Shown piece after piece: positions 1 through 8,539 of a DNA stretch of 64,000 nt. Below the pieces are notes generated by a model that was not told where the DNA came from, ran no database searches, and worked only from the letters and a program-made list of their open reading frames with translations. The position numbers and the translations under genes are program-made. Within the stretch, counting starts at the first letter, position 1, and each line of letters starts with the position of its first letter. Source of the stretch: Ekhidna sp051379705 (GTDB lineage Bacteria; Bacteroidota; Bacteroidia; Cytophagales; Cyclobacteriaceae); assembly GCF_051379705.1 (NCBI RefSeq), contig NZ_CP179868.1:806001-870000 (forward strand), written 5' to 3'.

Positions 1-1
1 A

Positions 2-556
2 TCAGGTGGTGAAAAATCCCGTGTCGCACTTGCAAAGACACTAATATCAGAAGCTAATTTTCTGTTATTGGATGAGCCGACAAACCACTTAGATATGATG
101 TCTGTGAGTATTTTAGTACAAGCTCTGCAGCAGTATGAAGGAACGCTCCTATTGGTTTCTCACGACAGACATTTCATTACTCAAGTTGCCAACAAAATAT
201 GGTGGATCGAAGATCAGGAAGTAAAGGAGTATCCGGGTACCTTTCAGGAATTTACCTGGTGGTGGGACAAGAATAACAAAGGAGAAGAAACCTCCACCAA
301 GGAAGTAAAGCCTTCGAAAAAGAAAGAAAATACCAAACAGCGAAACAATGAGGAAGATCAGAAAGCAGCTAAAGAGCTTAAGCAAGTAGAGCAACGAATC
401 GAATCGCTTGAAGAAAAAATACGCGAACTAGAGACCCAATTGGCCGATCCAAAAATTTACGAGGATCCTACTGAATACGAAAAGGTCAATACCAAATACA
501 ATGAGAAGAAATCAGAATTGGAGGCTTTAATGGAAAAGTGGGAAGAGTTGGCTTAA
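2..556 (+). CDS. ABC-F family ATPase, C-terminal part (gene starts left of window)
   Basis: The reading frame is open from base 2 and lacks its 5' part. The first visible residues are the ABC signature SGGEKSRVALAK, followed by Walker B LLLDEPTNHLD and the switch histidine in LLVSHDRHF. DEPTNHLD is typical of ABC-F proteins, cytoplasmic ATPases that act on ribosomes rather than as transporters. After the second nucleotide-binding domain comes a charged linker rich in K and E and a C-terminal coiled coil of about 75 residues, as in Uup/YdiF-type members. The next gene is convergent with a 4-nt gap. The subfamily cannot be decided because the first ATPase domain and interdomain linker are outside the window. 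Confidence 0.93.
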   Translation, partial: SGGEKSRVALAKTLISEANFLLLDEPTNHLDMMSVSILVQALQQYEGTLLLVSHDRHFITQVANKIWWIEDQEVKEYPGTFQEFTWWWDKNNKGEETSTKEVKPSKKKENTKQRNNEEDQKAAKELKQVEQRIESLEEKIRELETQLADPKIYEDPTEYEKVNTKYNEKKSELEALMEKWEELA

Positions 557-560
557 AAAA

Positions 561-1226
561 CTATCCCTCTTCCAAATATTCTTCAAGCATATTTTTTACT
601 TCCTCTGCGCGATCTCTTACCGTCTGATAAAAACTGTCTTTTGCTAGAAAGAGATGGCGATAAGCGAAAATCACATTTCTAAATTCATTTTTAGACAAGA
701 AATCAGGACCAATAGACTGACTCGATGTAAATCGGACATTTTCCATGTAAAAGGGCTTTACAAAATCTCTAATATGCTCATTGAGTGAAGCATCGTATTC
801 ATTCGTACCTCGATAATATTGCTCATATAATTCTACTACTTGGTTTCTGATTTCAAACGATCCGATGAGATCCATCTTGCCTGATGCTTTTAGAGACTCA
901 TATGTGGTGCGCTGAGGTGAGAAAGGTGGGTTATATTGAATGGTTAGTGTATAATTCATTAACGCTGTATCATTACCATATGGTCTTCCGAGACTAGCTT
1001 CTGACAAGGTCACCAAAGCTTCTGATATTCTTTCATTAAAAGCTCCGAGCGTATCCAGGTATTCAATATCTGTATCCAAATCCTTAATCAGACTTTCGAG
1101 GTATTTGCGTTCTTGTGCTCGATTACTCTCTTCCTCCTTATAACTCTCAAGATAAAAAGCGATACTTATGCCCAGAATTACAACGAGTAAGTTGGCAATG
1201 TGATCCAACCAGTTAACTTTCTTCAT
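561..1226 (-). CDS. DUF6090-like membrane-anchored protein
   Basis: A 221-residue protein with one N-terminal membrane segment (about residues 10-25, NLLVVILGISIAFYLESY) preceded by a short basic end, then a charged helical region. The hydrophobic segment followed by a helical domain resembles the DUF6090 family common in Bacteroidota, whose function is unknown. The ATG start is followed directly by KKVNWLDHI, so no signal peptidase site is expected and the bulk is probably periplasmic (inference). It lies tail to tail with the ABC-F gene and 25 nt downstream of the zinc-ribbon gene on the same strand. Confidence 0.7.
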   Translation of the reverse strand: MKKVNWLDHIANLLVVILGISIAFYLESYKEEESNRAQERKYLESLIKDLDTDIEYLDTLGAFNERISEALVTLSEASLGRPYGNDTALMNYTLTIQYNPPFSPQRTTYESLKASGKMDLIGSFEIRNQVVELYEQYYRGTNEYDASLNEHIRDFVKPFYMENVRFTSSQSIGPDFLSKNEFRNVIFAYRHLFLAKDSFYQTVRDRAEEVKNMLEEYLEEG

Positions 1227-1251
1227 GAAATAAAAATAAACGGATTTTAGC

Positions 1252-1518
1252 TTAAGTAGAACTTTCCAATCGCTTCTTATGCTTTTCTAAATCGACCGGC
1301 TTATAAACAACCTCTTTACTTGGTGGATATTTTCCTAAAAGATTAGCAGGTCTTATAGGCCTTTGCTCAAACCCACCTCCACAATTGGGACAAACTTCTT
1401 GTAGTAGTTCCACGCAATCCTTGCAAAATGTGCACTCGAATGTACAAATCATAGCCTCGGTACTCTCAGGAGGTAGTGGCTTATTACAATTTTCGCATGT
1501 CGGTCTAATCTCAAGCAT
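1252..1518 (-). CDS. DUF1272 zinc-ribbon protein
   Basis: An 88-residue cysteine-rich protein. Cysteine pairs occur as CENC (8-11), CTFEC and CKDC in the middle, and CPNC (44-47), which is the arrangement of the DUF1272 family. Such proteins are predicted to bind zinc structurally; no activity is known. There is no signal peptide, so it is cytoplasmic. The tail after residue 60 is basic and proline-containing. It may be cotranscribed with the downstream DUF6090-like gene. The upstream region, shared divergently with the M48 protease gene, is AT-rich. Confidence 0.85.
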   Translation of the reverse strand: MLEIRPTCENCNKPLPPESTEAMICTFECTFCKDCVELLQEVCPNCGGGFEQRPIRPANLLGKYPPSKEVVYKPVDLEKHKKRLESST

Positions 1519-1613
1519 AGTTTATTTTTTTAAATGCGTTTCTAAAACTCACAATACAAATTTTTGGTATAAGTTTCGTTATTCATCCTAAGATAATTAA
1601 AAGTTAGCCTTCC

Positions 1614-1621
1614 TATCTTTG
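1614..1621 (+). promoter_or_regulatory. Bacteroidota -7 promoter element for the M48 protease gene
   Basis: TATCTTTG fits the TAnnTTTG -7 consensus of Bacteroidota and lies 48 nt before the M48 protease ATG. The matching -33 TTTG is not clear. Confidence 0.45.
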
Positions 1622-1669
1622 AACAAAAGGAGTCAGATTTACTGTATCAAATAAAAAAATTCAAATCAC

Positions 1670-2488
1670 ATGCGTAAGCTCATTTCATTTTCAATCATGC
1701 TCGTTGCTTTGTTTTTGATTCAATGTTCAAGCGTGCCACTAAGCGGTAGGTCACAGCTGGCACTCATCGACAATGACAAAATCTTTCCAATGAGTTTCGA
1801 GCAATATGACCAGGTAAAAAAGGAAAGTAAAATCATCACAGGTACTGATCAATCTCGAATGGTTAAGCGAGTGGGTACAAGAATCCAAAGAGCCGTGGAG
1901 CAATATTTTGCTGATCAAGGAGAGGCTGGATATCTATCAGACTATAACTGGGAATTTAACTTGATTGAAAATGACAGTACTGTAAATGCCTGGTGTATGC
2001 CTGGAGGTAAAGTTGCCTTTTACACTGGGATCATGCCTATTTGTGAGAATGAACTGGGTGTAGCAGTGGTCATGGGACATGAGATTGCTCATGCTATTGC
2101 CAATCACGGCAGGGAGCGGATTAGCCAGGGTTATGCCGCACAATTTGGTTTATCCGCAGTAAGCATACTACTCACAGGCGGGGGAAGTGGTCCTTCGGTG
2201 CCAGCGGAGCTAATTATGCAAGGAGCAGGTGCTGCCACGTCGCTGGGAATCCTTGCATTTTCTCGAAAGCATGAGTCGGAAGCTGATAAGCTCGGTCTTT
2301 ACTTCATGGCCATGGCAGGATATAATCCAAAAGAAGCCCCAAAATTCTGGGAACGAATGGCCTCAAATAGCGGAGGCGAGGCTCCGCCAGAGTTTGTCTC
2401 AACTCACCCATCTCATGACACACGTATAGCTGATCTAAACGCTAATATGCCTAAGGCTATGGAATACTATCGCGCCAGCGGCAATTGA
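1670..2488 (+). CDS. M48 family zinc metallopeptidase, lipoprotein
   Basis: A 272-residue protein that starts with a lipoprotein signal (lipobox LIQC, acylated Cys19). The zinc site HEIAH is at residues 137-141 and the third ligand is the glutamate in HESEADKLG near residue 204. The order lipobox, HExxH, ExxAD matches the LoiP/YggG/BepA-like group of M48 proteases, which degrade or refold outer membrane proteins in the periplasm. The internal GGGSGPS stretch is a flexible loop. It is followed after 4 nt by the YitT gene on the same strand, so the two are probably one transcript, although no functional link is known. Confidence 0.9.
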   Translation: MRKLISFSIMLVALFLIQCSSVPLSGRSQLALIDNDKIFPMSFEQYDQVKKESKIITGTDQSRMVKRVGTRIQRAVEQYFADQGEAGYLSDYNWEFNLIENDSTVNAWCMPGGKVAFYTGIMPICENELGVAVVMGHEIAHAIANHGRERISQGYAAQFGLSAVSILLTGGGSGPSVPAELIMQGAGAATSLGILAFSRKHESEADKLGLYFMAMAGYNPKEAPKFWERMASNSGGEAPPEFVSTHPSHDTRIADLNANMPKAMEYYRASGN

Positions 2489-2492
2489 TCCG

Positions 2493-3464
2493 TTGAAATC
2501 AACTCCGATATATCGCTTTTTAAAGTCAGTTCAACAGCTAATTGGTGGACGAGCAAAACGCATCAGCGACTACACAATCGCACGCTATTCGATTGAGGTC
2601 AAGGATAATGTTAACCGATGGTTTAAAGAATTGATATTTCTTTCGCTGGGAGTACTATCAGCCGGTTTTGGATTGCATGGATTCCTATTGCCCAATGATT
2701 TCATTGATGGTGGAGTGACCGGAATATCATTGCTCACAAGAGTAATCACTGGCTATCCACTGCCTATACTAATTGTATTGATTAACATCCCTTTTATCAT
2801 TCTTGGCTATTTCCAAATTGGAAGGTCCTTTGTGATAAAAAGTCTCATCGCAATTATTGGTCTGGCTCTGGCGCTTAATTTCATTCACTATCCAATAATC
2901 ACTTCAGACAAACTGTTGATATCCGTATTTGGTGGCTTCTTTTTGGGCGCAGGAATTGGACTATCAGTAAGAGGTGGTGGCGTGCTTGACGGTACAGAAG
3001 TACTCGCTATTTATTTAGGAAAAAAAACAGGACTCACCATTGGCGATCTGATCTTACTGTTTAACATAGTGATTTTCTCTACTGCAGCTTACGTACTCTC
3101 AATGGAGATTGCCTTATACTCCATACTCACCTATCTGTCAGCATCCAAAACGGTAGACTTTGTCATTGAAGGCGTTGAAGAATATATAGGCGTAATAATT
3201 ATTTCTAAGCGAAGTGAGGCCATTAGATTAATGATCACGGAAAAGCTGGGCAGAGGCGTCACTATCTACCAAGGTATGAGTGGATATGGCAAGAGAGTAG
3301 ACCTTCAGGAATCTGAAATACTATATTCAGTAATTACCAGGCTGGAAATCAATCAAATGCAAAATGCTGTGAAATCCATAGACCCTCAGGCCTTCATTGT
3401 TATGAATAGCGTAAAAGACCTGAAGGGTGGGATGATCAAAAAGCGACAGTTTAAAGAGCACTAA
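2493..3464 (+). CDS. YitT family membrane protein (DUF161 plus DUF2179)
   Basis: A 323-residue integral membrane protein. After a 45-residue cytoplasmic lead come about five hydrophobic segments with the family hallmarks SAGFGLHGFLLPNDFIDGG and RGGGVLDGTEVLA, then a C-terminal soluble DUF2179 domain from about residue 235 (EYIGVIIISKRSEAIR). YitT proteins are widespread and have been linked to transport, but their substrates are unknown. The start is TTG: there is no ATG in frame before the first membrane segment. It follows the M48 gene by 4 nt and meets the next gene tail to tail with only 3 nt between them. Confidence 0.92.
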   Translation: MKSTPIYRFLKSVQQLIGGRAKRISDYTIARYSIEVKDNVNRWFKELIFLSLGVLSAGFGLHGFLLPNDFIDGGVTGISLLTRVITGYPLPILIVLINIPFIILGYFQIGRSFVIKSLIAIIGLALALNFIHYPIITSDKLLISVFGGFFLGAGIGLSVRGGGVLDGTEVLAIYLGKKTGLTIGDLILLFNIVIFSTAAYVLSMEIALYSILTYLSASKTVDFVIEGVEEYIGVIIISKRSEAIRLMITEKLGRGVTIYQGMSGYGKRVDLQESEILYSVITRLEINQMQNAVKSIDPQAFIVMNSVKDLKGGMIKKRQFKEH

Positions 3465-3467
3465 GTG

Positions 3468-4592
3468 CTATTCAAACTGACTTACTTCCAAGCCCGGGAT
3501 AATCTTACAGGCATTCTTGTAATACACTTTTTTCAACACCTCATCTGATAATCCCAGTCCATACATCCTCCAATAAGCATGATATTTCTTGTAGTATGGA
3601 AAATATTCATCTTCGGTTTCCAGCACTCTGAAGTAGGTATAAAACTCTTCCGGGTTATAGGCGTCTTTGCCAAACAGGATTCTATCCTGATACATTTCGA
3701 AGAAGGCTCCTGCCCTTTTAGGCTGTCTACCAAATTCGGCGATCACCGCTCCTATTCCAAAATATACATTCGGATACATATCCAGGTGTTTTTCAGCCTT
3801 ATCCAGATTGTTAGCCATCCATCCCATATGTGCATTCACAAAAGTGGTGTTCGGATGCTTTTTGAAAATGTTGTGTTGCTCAGCGATGATTTGCTCGAAA
3901 GGAGCAGGATTATCGGCTCCACGTTTTCTTCCTGGTCTTAATTTAAGTTCCAACCACCTTTCATTGTCGGCATCCATAGGATCCCAAAAGGAAGCCGGAT
4001 CTGCCGCATGAATCAATACAGGGATTCCAAGCTCACCACATTTAGCCCAAACCGGATCAATGCGAGGGTCGTCAATAGCTACTCGATTACCATCTTTATC
4101 TTGGTAGCTAAGCCCAAGGCTCTTATAGATCTTCAATCCTCTAGCACCTGCGGCTACATCTTCTTCAAGTTCTTTTACTGCATTCTCTGTCCAACCTTCA
4201 TCTCCAATGTTTTTAAAGCTCACATTCGTAAATACTATGATTTTATTTGGCGCCTCACCTTCTACCCTTCTCACCATTCCAGCCAGATATTCCTGCGTTC
4301 CAATATCTCTTGTTTCACGATTAAAGCCCCTACCGCTTAGGTTGATCATCGCTCCCATGTTCAACTCATCCATCTCTGCAACAAGACTGGCAATACGGTC
4401 TTTGGTGAGATTCCATTGATGACTGTGAATATCTACAAAAGGAAACTTTGCTCGCTTCACCGGATTTTCTGGTACTACCAGAGTTGAAGTAGGATTATAT
4501 TCCTCGAAGCTCATGGTTTGTTCTTCCGCCTGCTCTTGAGCTAAGAGAGACATACCAATAAAGGATAGTAGAAAGGTTAGTGTTTTTCGCAT
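3468..4592 (-). CDS. Secreted amidohydrolase-2 family metal-dependent hydrolase
   Basis: A 374-residue protein with a signal peptide (residues 1-18, ending LLAQ) and a TIM-barrel hydrolase domain. Metal-binding motifs are FVDIHSHQW (His56, His58), VLIHAADP, FVNAHMGW and the late aspartate in LFGKDAY. This set is typical of the amidohydrolase_2 family (ACMSD and dihydroorotase relatives), which hydrolyse or decarboxylate cyclic or carboxylic substrates. The substrate cannot be told. It is transcribed towards YitT and divergently from the dCMP deaminase gene. Confidence 0.85.
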   Translation of the reverse strand: MRKTLTFLLSFIGMSLLAQEQAEEQTMSFEEYNPTSTLVVPENPVKRAKFPFVDIHSHQWNLTKDRIASLVAEMDELNMGAMINLSGRGFNRETRDIGTQEYLAGMVRRVEGEAPNKIIVFTNVSFKNIGDEGWTENAVKELEEDVAAGARGLKIYKSLGLSYQDKDGNRVAIDDPRIDPVWAKCGELGIPVLIHAADPASFWDPMDADNERWLELKLRPGRKRGADNPAPFEQIIAEQHNIFKKHPNTTFVNAHMGWMANNLDKAEKHLDMYPNVYFGIGAVIAEFGRQPKRAGAFFEMYQDRILFGKDAYNPEEFYTYFRVLETEDEYFPYYKKYHAYWRMYGLGLSDEVLKKVYYKNACKIIPGLEVSQFE

Positions 4593-4657
4593 TTCATTAG
4601 GTTTTTTCTAAGACAATTATACAACTGTACTCCCGCATCGAACGAGTCAATTATTTA

Positions 4658-4692
4658 TTTGGTTCTAATTCCATGCGAGGTGGTTAATTTCG
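4658..4692 (+). promoter_or_regulatory. Promoter of the dCMP deaminase gene, probably leaderless
   Basis: TTTG (4658-4661), 23 nt, then TAATTTCG (4685-4692), one mismatch from TAnnTTTG. The -7 box ends 4 nt before the ATG at 4697, so transcription should begin at or next to the start codon. Confidence 0.5.
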
Positions 4693-4696
4693 CACT

Positions 4697-5179
4697 ATGG
4701 AGCGACCGGAGTTTGACGATATATTTATGGAGCTGGCTGTGAACCTTGCCAAGCGTTCGCATTGCATAAAAAGACATGTAGGTGCGGTATTAACCAAAGA
4801 TACACGCATCATCTCGATTGGATACAATGGGCCACCATCCGGAACGCACAATTGTGATTTGGAATGGCCTAAAGATGGTTGTCCCAGAGATTCGAAAGGC
4901 AGCTGCTCGCTAGCACTTCACGCTGAGCAAAATGCCATTCTCTATGCGGTAAAGAATAAAACGGATGTAGAAGGTGCAACACTTTATGTCACCTTATCTC
5001 CGTGTATTGCCTGTGCTCGGATCATCTACACCATGAAAATTAAGAAAGTGATTTACTTGAAATCATACGCCGAATACAAAGGCATTCCGAGCGATGAAGG
5101 TGTTGATTTTTTGAGAAAATTTGGAGTGGAGGCAGAAAAGTATGAGGGTTCTCTAGACAATGTAAGTGAGCTAGTCTAA
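4697..5179 (+). CDS. Deoxycytidylate (dCMP) deaminase family protein
   Basis: A 160-residue cytoplasmic protein with the zinc deaminase signature: HAEQNAI (residues 75-81; His75 ligand, Glu77 proton shuttle) and SPCIACA (Cys103 and Cys106). The early motif RHVGAVL and the inserted cysteine/histidine segment between residues 50 and 70 are as in ComEB-type dCMP deaminases, which convert dCMP to dUMP for thymidylate synthesis. Length agrees with the family. The last 4 nt overlap the 3' end of the convergent membrane protein gene. Confidence 0.92.
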   Translation: MERPEFDDIFMELAVNLAKRSHCIKRHVGAVLTKDTRIISIGYNGPPSGTHNCDLEWPKDGCPRDSKGSCSLALHAEQNAILYAVKNKTDVEGATLYVTLSPCIACARIIYTMKIKKVIYLKSYAEYKGIPSDEGVDFLRKFGVEAEKYEGSLDNVSELV

Positions 5180-5415
5180 TACATCCGGTCTACCCATCTC
5201 ATATAGCCTCTTGTATTAGAAACCACAAAGAAAGCATTGCCCAGGATCACACCATAGCCGTGGATCAAGGTCGCTGAGATGGCGATCCACATCAGATTAG
5301 CTACAATGAATATGATGAATCCATTTTTGTTTTTGTTTCCCAGCATCCACACTGCCATTACACTTAGGGTCATCGCCAGCCAGTCCAAACCATAGAAATT
5401 AAATAAGTTCAACAT
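5176..5415 (-). CDS. Small PnuC-like membrane protein
   Basis: From the ATG at 5415 the product is 79 residues (MLNLFNFYGLDWLAM...) with about three hydrophobic segments. The pattern of an aromatic N-terminus, WMLGNKNKNGF turn, IVANLMW helix and terminal RGYMRW resembles the PnuC/YgjV-type small membrane proteins, but it is shorter than true PnuC, so transport of nicotinamide riboside is not claimed. The frame stays open upstream to 5472, but that stretch runs through a terminator hairpin and is unlikely to be translated. Its stop overlaps that of the dCMP deaminase gene by 4 nt. Confidence 0.6.
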   Translation of the reverse strand: MLNLFNFYGLDWLAMTLSVMAVWMLGNKNKNGFIIFIVANLMWIAISATLIHGYGVILGNAFFVVSNTRGYMRWVDRMY

Positions 5416-5435
5416 GTGATTAGGGTTTAAAAGGG

Positions 5436-5466
5436 ATAAAAAAAGGGCCGGCTGTACCGACCCTAC
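5436..5466 (-). terminator. Intrinsic terminator of the 5473-5835 gene
   Basis: On the minus strand an AGGGTCGG / CCGGCCCT hairpin is followed by seven T. It separates the small secreted protein gene from the membrane protein gene downstream. Confidence 0.75.
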
Positions 5467-5472
5467 TATCAT

Positions 5473-5835
5473 CTACTCTACTATTAAAATGTATTGTGGT
5501 GTCGGATTCAAAGGACAGAAATACACGTATTCTCCTTTTTCCAAAATCACCTCATTAGATCTTGATGACTCTCCGTCAGCTATGGTCTTGTACAAGTAAG
5601 CATCCTGTATGTGATACTGCTTATCTGTTTTGCCTTTCGGGGCAACCACAAAACCCACCAATCGATCTACGCCACTATTTTCAACTTCAAAATAGTACGA
5701 TTTACCTGCCTCCAGCTTCAGCTCTTTTTGCTGAAATTCTCCCGGTGTTTGTACCAGATTTACTTTTGTCGCTTCTTGTGCATTTAGTGCCAGGCTACCT
5801 AACACCGTCAATGCAACTAATAATATTCTTTTCAT
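5473..5835 (-). CDS. Small secreted cupredoxin-like protein
   Basis: A 120-residue protein with a signal peptide ending at LNAQ (about residue 20). The mature part of about 100 residues is beta-rich, with KSYYFEVENSG and the C-terminal EYVYFCPLNPTPQYIL. The position of that lone cysteine resembles a blue-copper or cupredoxin-like fold, but the usual His ligands are not evident, so copper binding is only a guess. It lies 21 nt downstream of the AhpD-like gene on the same strand and may share its transcript. Function unknown. Confidence 0.55.
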   Translation of the reverse strand: MKRILLVALTVLGSLALNAQEATKVNLVQTPGEFQQKELKLEAGKSYYFEVENSGVDRLVGFVVAPKGKTDKQYHIQDAYLYKTIADGESSRSNEVILEKGEYVYFCPLNPTPQYILIVE

Positions 5836-5856
5836 GCTAAAGGAATAATAAATGTC

Positions 5857-6405
5857 TTAAGCTGCTACTGCTTCAAGTTCAGGAGCTGCCGGAAAATCCA
5901 CAGGGATTTGGGTAGCTCCATGAATGAAATTGCTCACAATTTTATCTCCGATCACAACATTGATGTCTATCAGACTTTCTTTGGTATATCCGGCATTTAA
6001 TAGTCCTTCCAGCGCTTCAGCACTTGGCTTACTTCGATTAATCGTGATGTCTTTTACAAAGTTCGCAAGTGCATCGATTTTAGCGTCGAAACTTGCTCCA
6101 CCTGAACGGATCTCAAGAATTTGATCATCTGAAAACCCATTCATTTTTCCCAAGGCTGTGTGTGCTGCAAGACAGTACGCACATTCGTTTACCTGACTCA
6201 CCACAAGGTTGATCACTTCACGCTCCTTGGCTTTTAATGAAGTCTTTCTGTTTTGAAAAGCGAGATAATCTCCAAGCGCAGTATCGCTGTAAGCAATCGT
6301 TGCATAAAGGTTGGGCACGAACCCTAAGTTGGCTTCCAGATTGTCGAAGATCGCCTGATTATTTTCAGATACTTCTTCGCGAGTTGGCACTTTGATTGTT
6401 TCCAT
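5857..6405 (-). CDS. Carboxymuconolactone decarboxylase / AhpD-like peroxidase-related protein
   Basis: A 182-residue all-helical cytoplasmic protein with the redox motif CAYCLAAH (Cys75, Cys78, His82), the catalytic arrangement of AhpD-like alkylhydroperoxidases. The N-terminal half (LGFVPNLYATIAYS, ALGDYLAFQN) is typical of the uncharacterised peroxidase-related subgroup. It probably uses the CxxC pair to reduce peroxides or to sense redox state. An AraC-type regulator gene lies directly upstream on the same strand, a common pairing for this family, and the small secreted protein gene follows downstream. Confidence 0.88.
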   Translation of the reverse strand: METIKVPTREEVSENNQAIFDNLEANLGFVPNLYATIAYSDTALGDYLAFQNRKTSLKAKEREVINLVVSQVNECAYCLAAHTALGKMNGFSDDQILEIRSGGASFDAKIDALANFVKDITINRSKPSAEALEGLLNAGYTKESLIDINVVIGDKIVSNFIHGATQIPVDFPAAPELEAVAA

Positions 6406-6472
6406 AATTATTAGTTTTTGTGTTTTCTAAATTGTTATGGTTCAAAGAACGCGAGACATGTACCTGTGGGTA

Positions 6473-6498
6473 GTGTCTATTCTTCCCTAAGGGTTGTC
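6473..6498 (-). promoter_or_regulatory. Possible AraC-type direct repeats before the AhpD-like gene
   Basis: On the minus strand GACAACCC and GACACTACCC begin 21 bp apart, two helical turns, 70-95 nt before the AhpD-like ATG. The upstream copy overlaps the end of the AraC gene. Similarity between the two is limited. Confidence 0.25.
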
Positions 6499-7360
6499 AA
6501 TTTTTCCCATTCAGTCGATTTCGCTGCTCTTCACGGTATTTGGAAGGCGCGATCGTGGTGTTTTTCTTGAAAAAACGACTGAATCCGGGGATATCCTGAA
6601 ACCCCAATTCATAAGCAATTTCCTTGGTCGTTTTATCGGTATAGATGAGGAGTCGTTTCGCTTCCATAAGAATGCGTTCATGGATCGTTTGCAAGGGAGA
6701 CTTATCACTATACTTGGAAAATAAGTTGGAGATGGTCTTTGAGGACTTATGTATAAGGTCTGCATAATCCTGTACTTGATGATGCTCTTTAAAATGTTGC
6801 TCCACCAGCACATTAAACCGCCTGATTAAATCCATATCTGTTTCATCAATGGCATCTAGATTTTCCTGCGACTTATAGGTTCTTGTTAGTTTCACAATCA
6901 ATCGCTTCAAGATGATCCTTAACATTTCGGTCTTTAGATTATCGTCTTGCTCATTAAACTCATCCAGAAATACCTGAAACAATAATTCATGTTTTCTTTG
7001 TTGCTCGCCGCTCAAACAGATGATCGGGTTTTCCCGCTTACCATAGAATAGCAGTCCTGCGCATGAAACTTCATGATCATGATCAAGGATGCAATAGAAG
7101 TCTCGATTAAACTGTAAGGCTATGATGTCTTTTGGTTTATCAAATTGAAATGACTGGCTGAGGCTAAAGATGATCACATGGTTTGACTTTAAGATAAGTT
7201 CTTCTTCATCAACAATCACTTGCTGATCAGGGCCTTTGTTCCATGCAATGGTGAGTAGACGCTCTTCACTGTCTACAAATGGCTTACAACTAAAGGAATC
7301 CTCCTCAAAGGTGAGGCGCATGATGCCGTCTATAATGTCATCTCTATGATTTAAAATCAT
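6497..7360 (-). CDS. AraC family transcriptional regulator
   Basis: A 287-residue protein. Residues 1-150 form a cupin-like sensor half without a recognisable ligand signature. The C-terminal 100 residues carry two helix-turn-helix units, seen in VQDYADLIHKSSKTISNLF and KEIAYELGFQDIPGFSRFFKK, the latter being the AraC signature. The product acts in the cytoplasm as a DNA-binding regulator. It stands 91 nt upstream of the AhpD-like gene, its most likely target. The inducing signal is unknown. Confidence 0.9.
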   Translation of the reverse strand: MILNHRDDIIDGIMRLTFEEDSFSCKPFVDSEERLLTIAWNKGPDQQVIVDEEELILKSNHVIIFSLSQSFQFDKPKDIIALQFNRDFYCILDHDHEVSCAGLLFYGKRENPIICLSGEQQRKHELLFQVFLDEFNEQDDNLKTEMLRIILKRLIVKLTRTYKSQENLDAIDETDMDLIRRFNVLVEQHFKEHHQVQDYADLIHKSSKTISNLFSKYSDKSPLQTIHERILMEAKRLLIYTDKTTKEIAYELGFQDIPGFSRFFKKNTTIAPSKYREEQRNRLNGKN

Positions 7361-7458
7361 TGGTGGCTACAGGTATTCTCTTAAGCAAACAAAAAATACT
7401 CATTTTGATAACAGTTATTATTATAATTCTTTCTTAAATGTCCATTAGCTTTCACTTT

Positions 7459-8481
7459 ATGAAGACGATTTTGGCCTTGCTCACCCTCCTTCCTGTTCTG
7501 CTTTTTGCTCAGAATGCAGACATTACTTCAAATAAAGAAATTACCAGAATTGCTTTTGGTTCTTGTAGCGTTCAGGATCTACCCGAAAAGCAACTTTGGT
7601 CTGAAGTTTCGTCTACGAATCCTGATTTATGGATTTGGCTTGGTGACAATATCTACGGAGACACAGAGGATATGGAGAAGATGAAAGAAAAGTATGATCT
7701 TCAAAAGTCGCATCCTGATTATCAAAAATTGCTACGGAAGACTGACGTGATCGGCATATGGGATGATCATGACTATGGTGTGAACGATGGCGGAAAGGAG
7801 TTTCCTGCAAAAGAGGGGAGCAAAAACCAACTATTTGACTTTTTAGATGTCGACAAAAATCATCCAGCACAAAAGCGACAGGGAGCTCATCAATCTTATA
7901 CTTACAAAAGCAATCAGGGCAATGTGAAAATCATCTTGCTTGATACCCGCTACTTTAGAGATTCATTAAAATGGCTAAATCCGGGCACCCGAGACAAAGC
8001 TGCGTTGATAAATGAGGATGGCGATATTTTAGGTGATCAGCAATGGCAATGGTTTGAAAATCAACTTGCCGAAGCTGATATTGATTTATTCATTGTAGCC
8101 TCCGGTATACAGGTAATTCCTTATCAGCATCGATGGGAAAAATGGGCAAACTTCCCTAAATCAAGAAAGAAATTACTGGACGTGATTGCCAATACAAACG
8201 CTCCTTTGATTCTTCTCTCCGGTGATCGTCACCTTTCAGAAGTTTCTAAAATGGATGTTCCAGGATATGGCTATCCGCTATATGAACTTACATCCAGCAG
8301 TTTAACAAGTCCTGCCGGGGTGGATGGGGAACAGAACCAATTTATAGTAAAAGGTAAAATTTATGAACCAAACTTTGCCAGCCTCTCAATTATGTGGATA
8401 AGAAATAACCCTACACTTAACCTCACTTATAAAGCGAAAGAAAGTAAAGAACTGGCCAAGTACAGGATCCAATATGAATAA
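7459..8481 (+). CDS. PhoD-like alkaline phosphatase family protein, secreted
   Basis: From the ATG at 7459 the product is 340 residues with a signal peptide (MKTILALLTLLPVLLFAQ). An upstream ATG at 7438 would add seven residues before it and is less likely. Calcineurin-like metal motifs appear in order: FGSC, WLGDNIYGD, GIWDDHDYG, LLDTRYFRD and LSGDRHLSE. This is the PhoD-like metallophosphatase fold, which hydrolyses phosphodiesters or phosphomonoesters outside the cytoplasm. It is shorter than classical PhoD, as in many Bacteroidota members. No pho box was recognised. It is convergent with the TonB receptor gene. Confidence 0.88.
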   Translation: MKTILALLTLLPVLLFAQNADITSNKEITRIAFGSCSVQDLPEKQLWSEVSSTNPDLWIWLGDNIYGDTEDMEKMKEKYDLQKSHPDYQKLLRKTDVIGIWDDHDYGVNDGGKEFPAKEGSKNQLFDFLDVDKNHPAQKRQGAHQSYTYKSNQGNVKIILLDTRYFRDSLKWLNPGTRDKAALINEDGDILGDQQWQWFENQLAEADIDLFIVASGIQVIPYQHRWEKWANFPKSRKKLLDVIANTNAPLILLSGDRHLSEVSKMDVPGYGYPLYELTSSSLTSPAGVDGEQNQFIVKGKIYEPNFASLSIMWIRNNPTLNLTYKAKESKELAKYRIQYE

Positions 8482-8512
8482 AAAACCCTCCTGCTTATCA
8501 GCTTGGGAGGGC
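8479..8512 (-). terminator. Intrinsic terminator of the TonB receptor gene
   Basis: The minus strand has AGCCCTCC / GGAGGGT around a loop, then six T. It overlaps the stop codon of the convergent PhoD-like gene and may serve both. Confidence 0.75.
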
Positions 8513-8539
8513 TATCACCAACCTTAGAAAGTTAGTCTT